A stretch of DNA of 64,000 nucleotides from Plasmodium malariae (taxonomy: Eukaryota; Apicomplexa; Aconoidasida; Haemosporida; Plasmodiidae): the NCBI RefSeq assembly GCF_900090045.1, contig NC_041776.1, forward strand, positions 682,001 through 746,000, in the 5' to 3' direction. Positions within the stretch are counted from its first letter, which is position 1; the number at the start of each line of letters is the position of its first letter. The notes below the pieces were generated by a model, which ran no database searches, had not been told where the DNA came from, and saw only the letters and a program-made list of their open reading frames with translations. A program made the position numbers and the translations under genes. Of the stretch, positions 63,073-64,000 are shown piece after piece.

Positions 63073-63202
63073 GAGATAAAAATTTTCCTCCTTTTCTCTC
63101 TTTTTTTTTTTTTTTTTTCGTTTTTATATATATCATCACATATAGGAAAAGCTTTTAATTAATCATAAAAATTTATATATATCTCACGGTTTTTATTTGT
63201 AG

Positions 63203-63343
63203 TACTATGAATGTGATTGCTTAAAAATTGTTAAACCAGCTGACACAAAAATAAAAGTTAAACCATATAAAATCTACATATTTTTGCAGCTTTTAAATAT
63301 TAATATATTATTTAATGTTTTTTCCCCGTATATAGTTAAATGA
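63203..63343 (+). CDS. possible terminal exon of the last gene
   Basis: Preceded by TTTTTATTTGTAG and open for 46 codons (YYECDCLKIVKPADTKIKVK, then a hydrophobic end). It fits after exon 3 of the preceding gene in phase 0. The expected donor at the exon-3 stop reads TAAGAG, which is a consensus GTAAGAG lacking its first G. This could mean the exon is used only in an alternative transcript, or that a base is missing in this sequence. Confidence 0.4.
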   Translation, partial: YYECDCLKIVKPADTKIKVKPYKIYIFLQLLNINILFNVFSPYIVK

Positions 63344-64000
63344 ATACATAAATGTACATTAATCCCCCATGTGCATATATATATATATATATACGAAATA
63401 CCTACGCTGAGTGACCAACGTGTGGAGCTAAATGAGCGAAAGAAAAGGAAAGTTCATTTTTTAGACTGAATATTGTGCATGCAGAAAATTCAGTTGGTTA
63501 CTGTTCTTTTCTCATTTCTCATTTTGTTTTGCAGTAGGAACTTGTATTAGAGAAATAAAAAAATTTGCTTATATTTATCTTAAAAAAAATATGAATATGT
63601 GTAAATTTCTCTAAAAATAATTATTTTTAATTTTGATTATTAGAGCTATAATATCGCAAGTGTCATACCTATGTATAGGTGACATGGAAAATGCCTTGAA
63701 CTTATCAACACTACATTTCATATAATTGCGGAAAAAAATTAAACAAAACAAAAGTACGCATTGAGTATTAAGCATTTTAAGATTAAGGTATTTCTTAAAC
63801 GTTACTTTAAAAGGTAATACATATATATAAATATATATAAATACTTATCGACGTTGATAACATTCGTCTAAACACATTCGTAGCTTAATTTTTATATATT
63901 TTATTAGTATATAATAAAATTACCATAAGCATAAAAAGTTCAATATTAAAAAATAATAACCTTTAGAAGGTTAAAAATAAAAAGGAGTTACTTGTAAACA
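63344..64000. other. window end, no gene recognised
   Basis: AT-rich, apart from an island at about 63400-63505 with two mutually exclusive stems (see findings). A TTTTGCAG at about 63528-63535 is acceptor-like, but what follows is not obviously coding. Confidence 0.6.

Noticed and set aside
1..64000. tRNA, rRNA, CRISPR, transposon or viral elements
   Set aside because: No T-loop-like GTTCGA context, no repeat-spacer array, and no transposase, integrase or polymerase motifs were seen by eye.

Overview
The window is nuclear DNA from a malaria parasite (Plasmodium). The intergenic DNA is extremely AT-rich, with long poly-A/T and (AT)n runs. The proteins are Asn- and Lys-rich with low-complexity inserts. 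Introns are short, AT-rich GT..AG introns. An ApiAP2 transcription factor carrying AP2 and ACDC domains is diagnostic of Apicomplexa. From memory and unverified, the order peroxiredoxin AOP, NMD3, BRX1, MT-A70, small CX9C protein, MYND protein, LC8, dynein heavy chain, TruD, beta-adaptin, AP2-L matches a block of P. falciparum chromosome 7 (around loci 0729200 to 0730300). The window would then be the syntenic block of an AT-rich species. I cannot name the species.

Layout. 1-1.7 kb: 3' part of an allantoicase (+). 3.0-4.0 kb: two-exon apicoplast-type 1-Cys peroxiredoxin AOP (+). 5.0-7.6 kb: NMD3 (-). 9.2-10.4 kb: BRX1 (+). 11.5-14.05 kb: m6A methyltransferase MT-A70/METTL3 (+), broken into two frames at an 18-A run. 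15.2-16.4 kb: five-exon twin-CX9C (CMC1-like) protein (+). 16.7-19.2 kb: two-exon MYND zinc-finger protein (-). 21.0-21.3 kb: LC8-type dynein light chain (+). 23.4-38.7 kb: cytoplasmic dynein-1 heavy chain, about 5,011 aa in two exons (+). 39.2-39.8 kb: small single-pass membrane protein (-). 40.4-43.2 kb: TruD/PUS7 pseudouridine synthase (+). 44.1-47.6 kb: four-exon beta-adaptin of AP-4 type (-). 47.6-55.2 kb: a 7.56-kb gene desert. 55.2-59.2 kb: ApiAP2 factor resembling AP2-L (+). 62.2-63.3 kb: small multi-exon protein of unknown function (+).

Functional themes are ribosome assembly and export (BRX1, NMD3), RNA modification (MT-A70, PUS7), dynein transport (LC8 directly upstream of the heavy chain), vesicle coats (AP-4 beta) and stage-specific transcription (AP2-L). 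There is no operon logic; each gene has its own promoter.

The open questions lie between genes. Several less AT-rich islands (2.5, 20, 21.6, 49.4, 50.8, 61 and 63.4 kb) carry either phase-consistent small exons or base-paired stems. In such islands most reading frames, on both strands, tend to be open, so an open frame is weak evidence of coding. I report them as candidates only. I saw no convincing tRNA, rRNA, CRISPR array, transposon or viral sequence.
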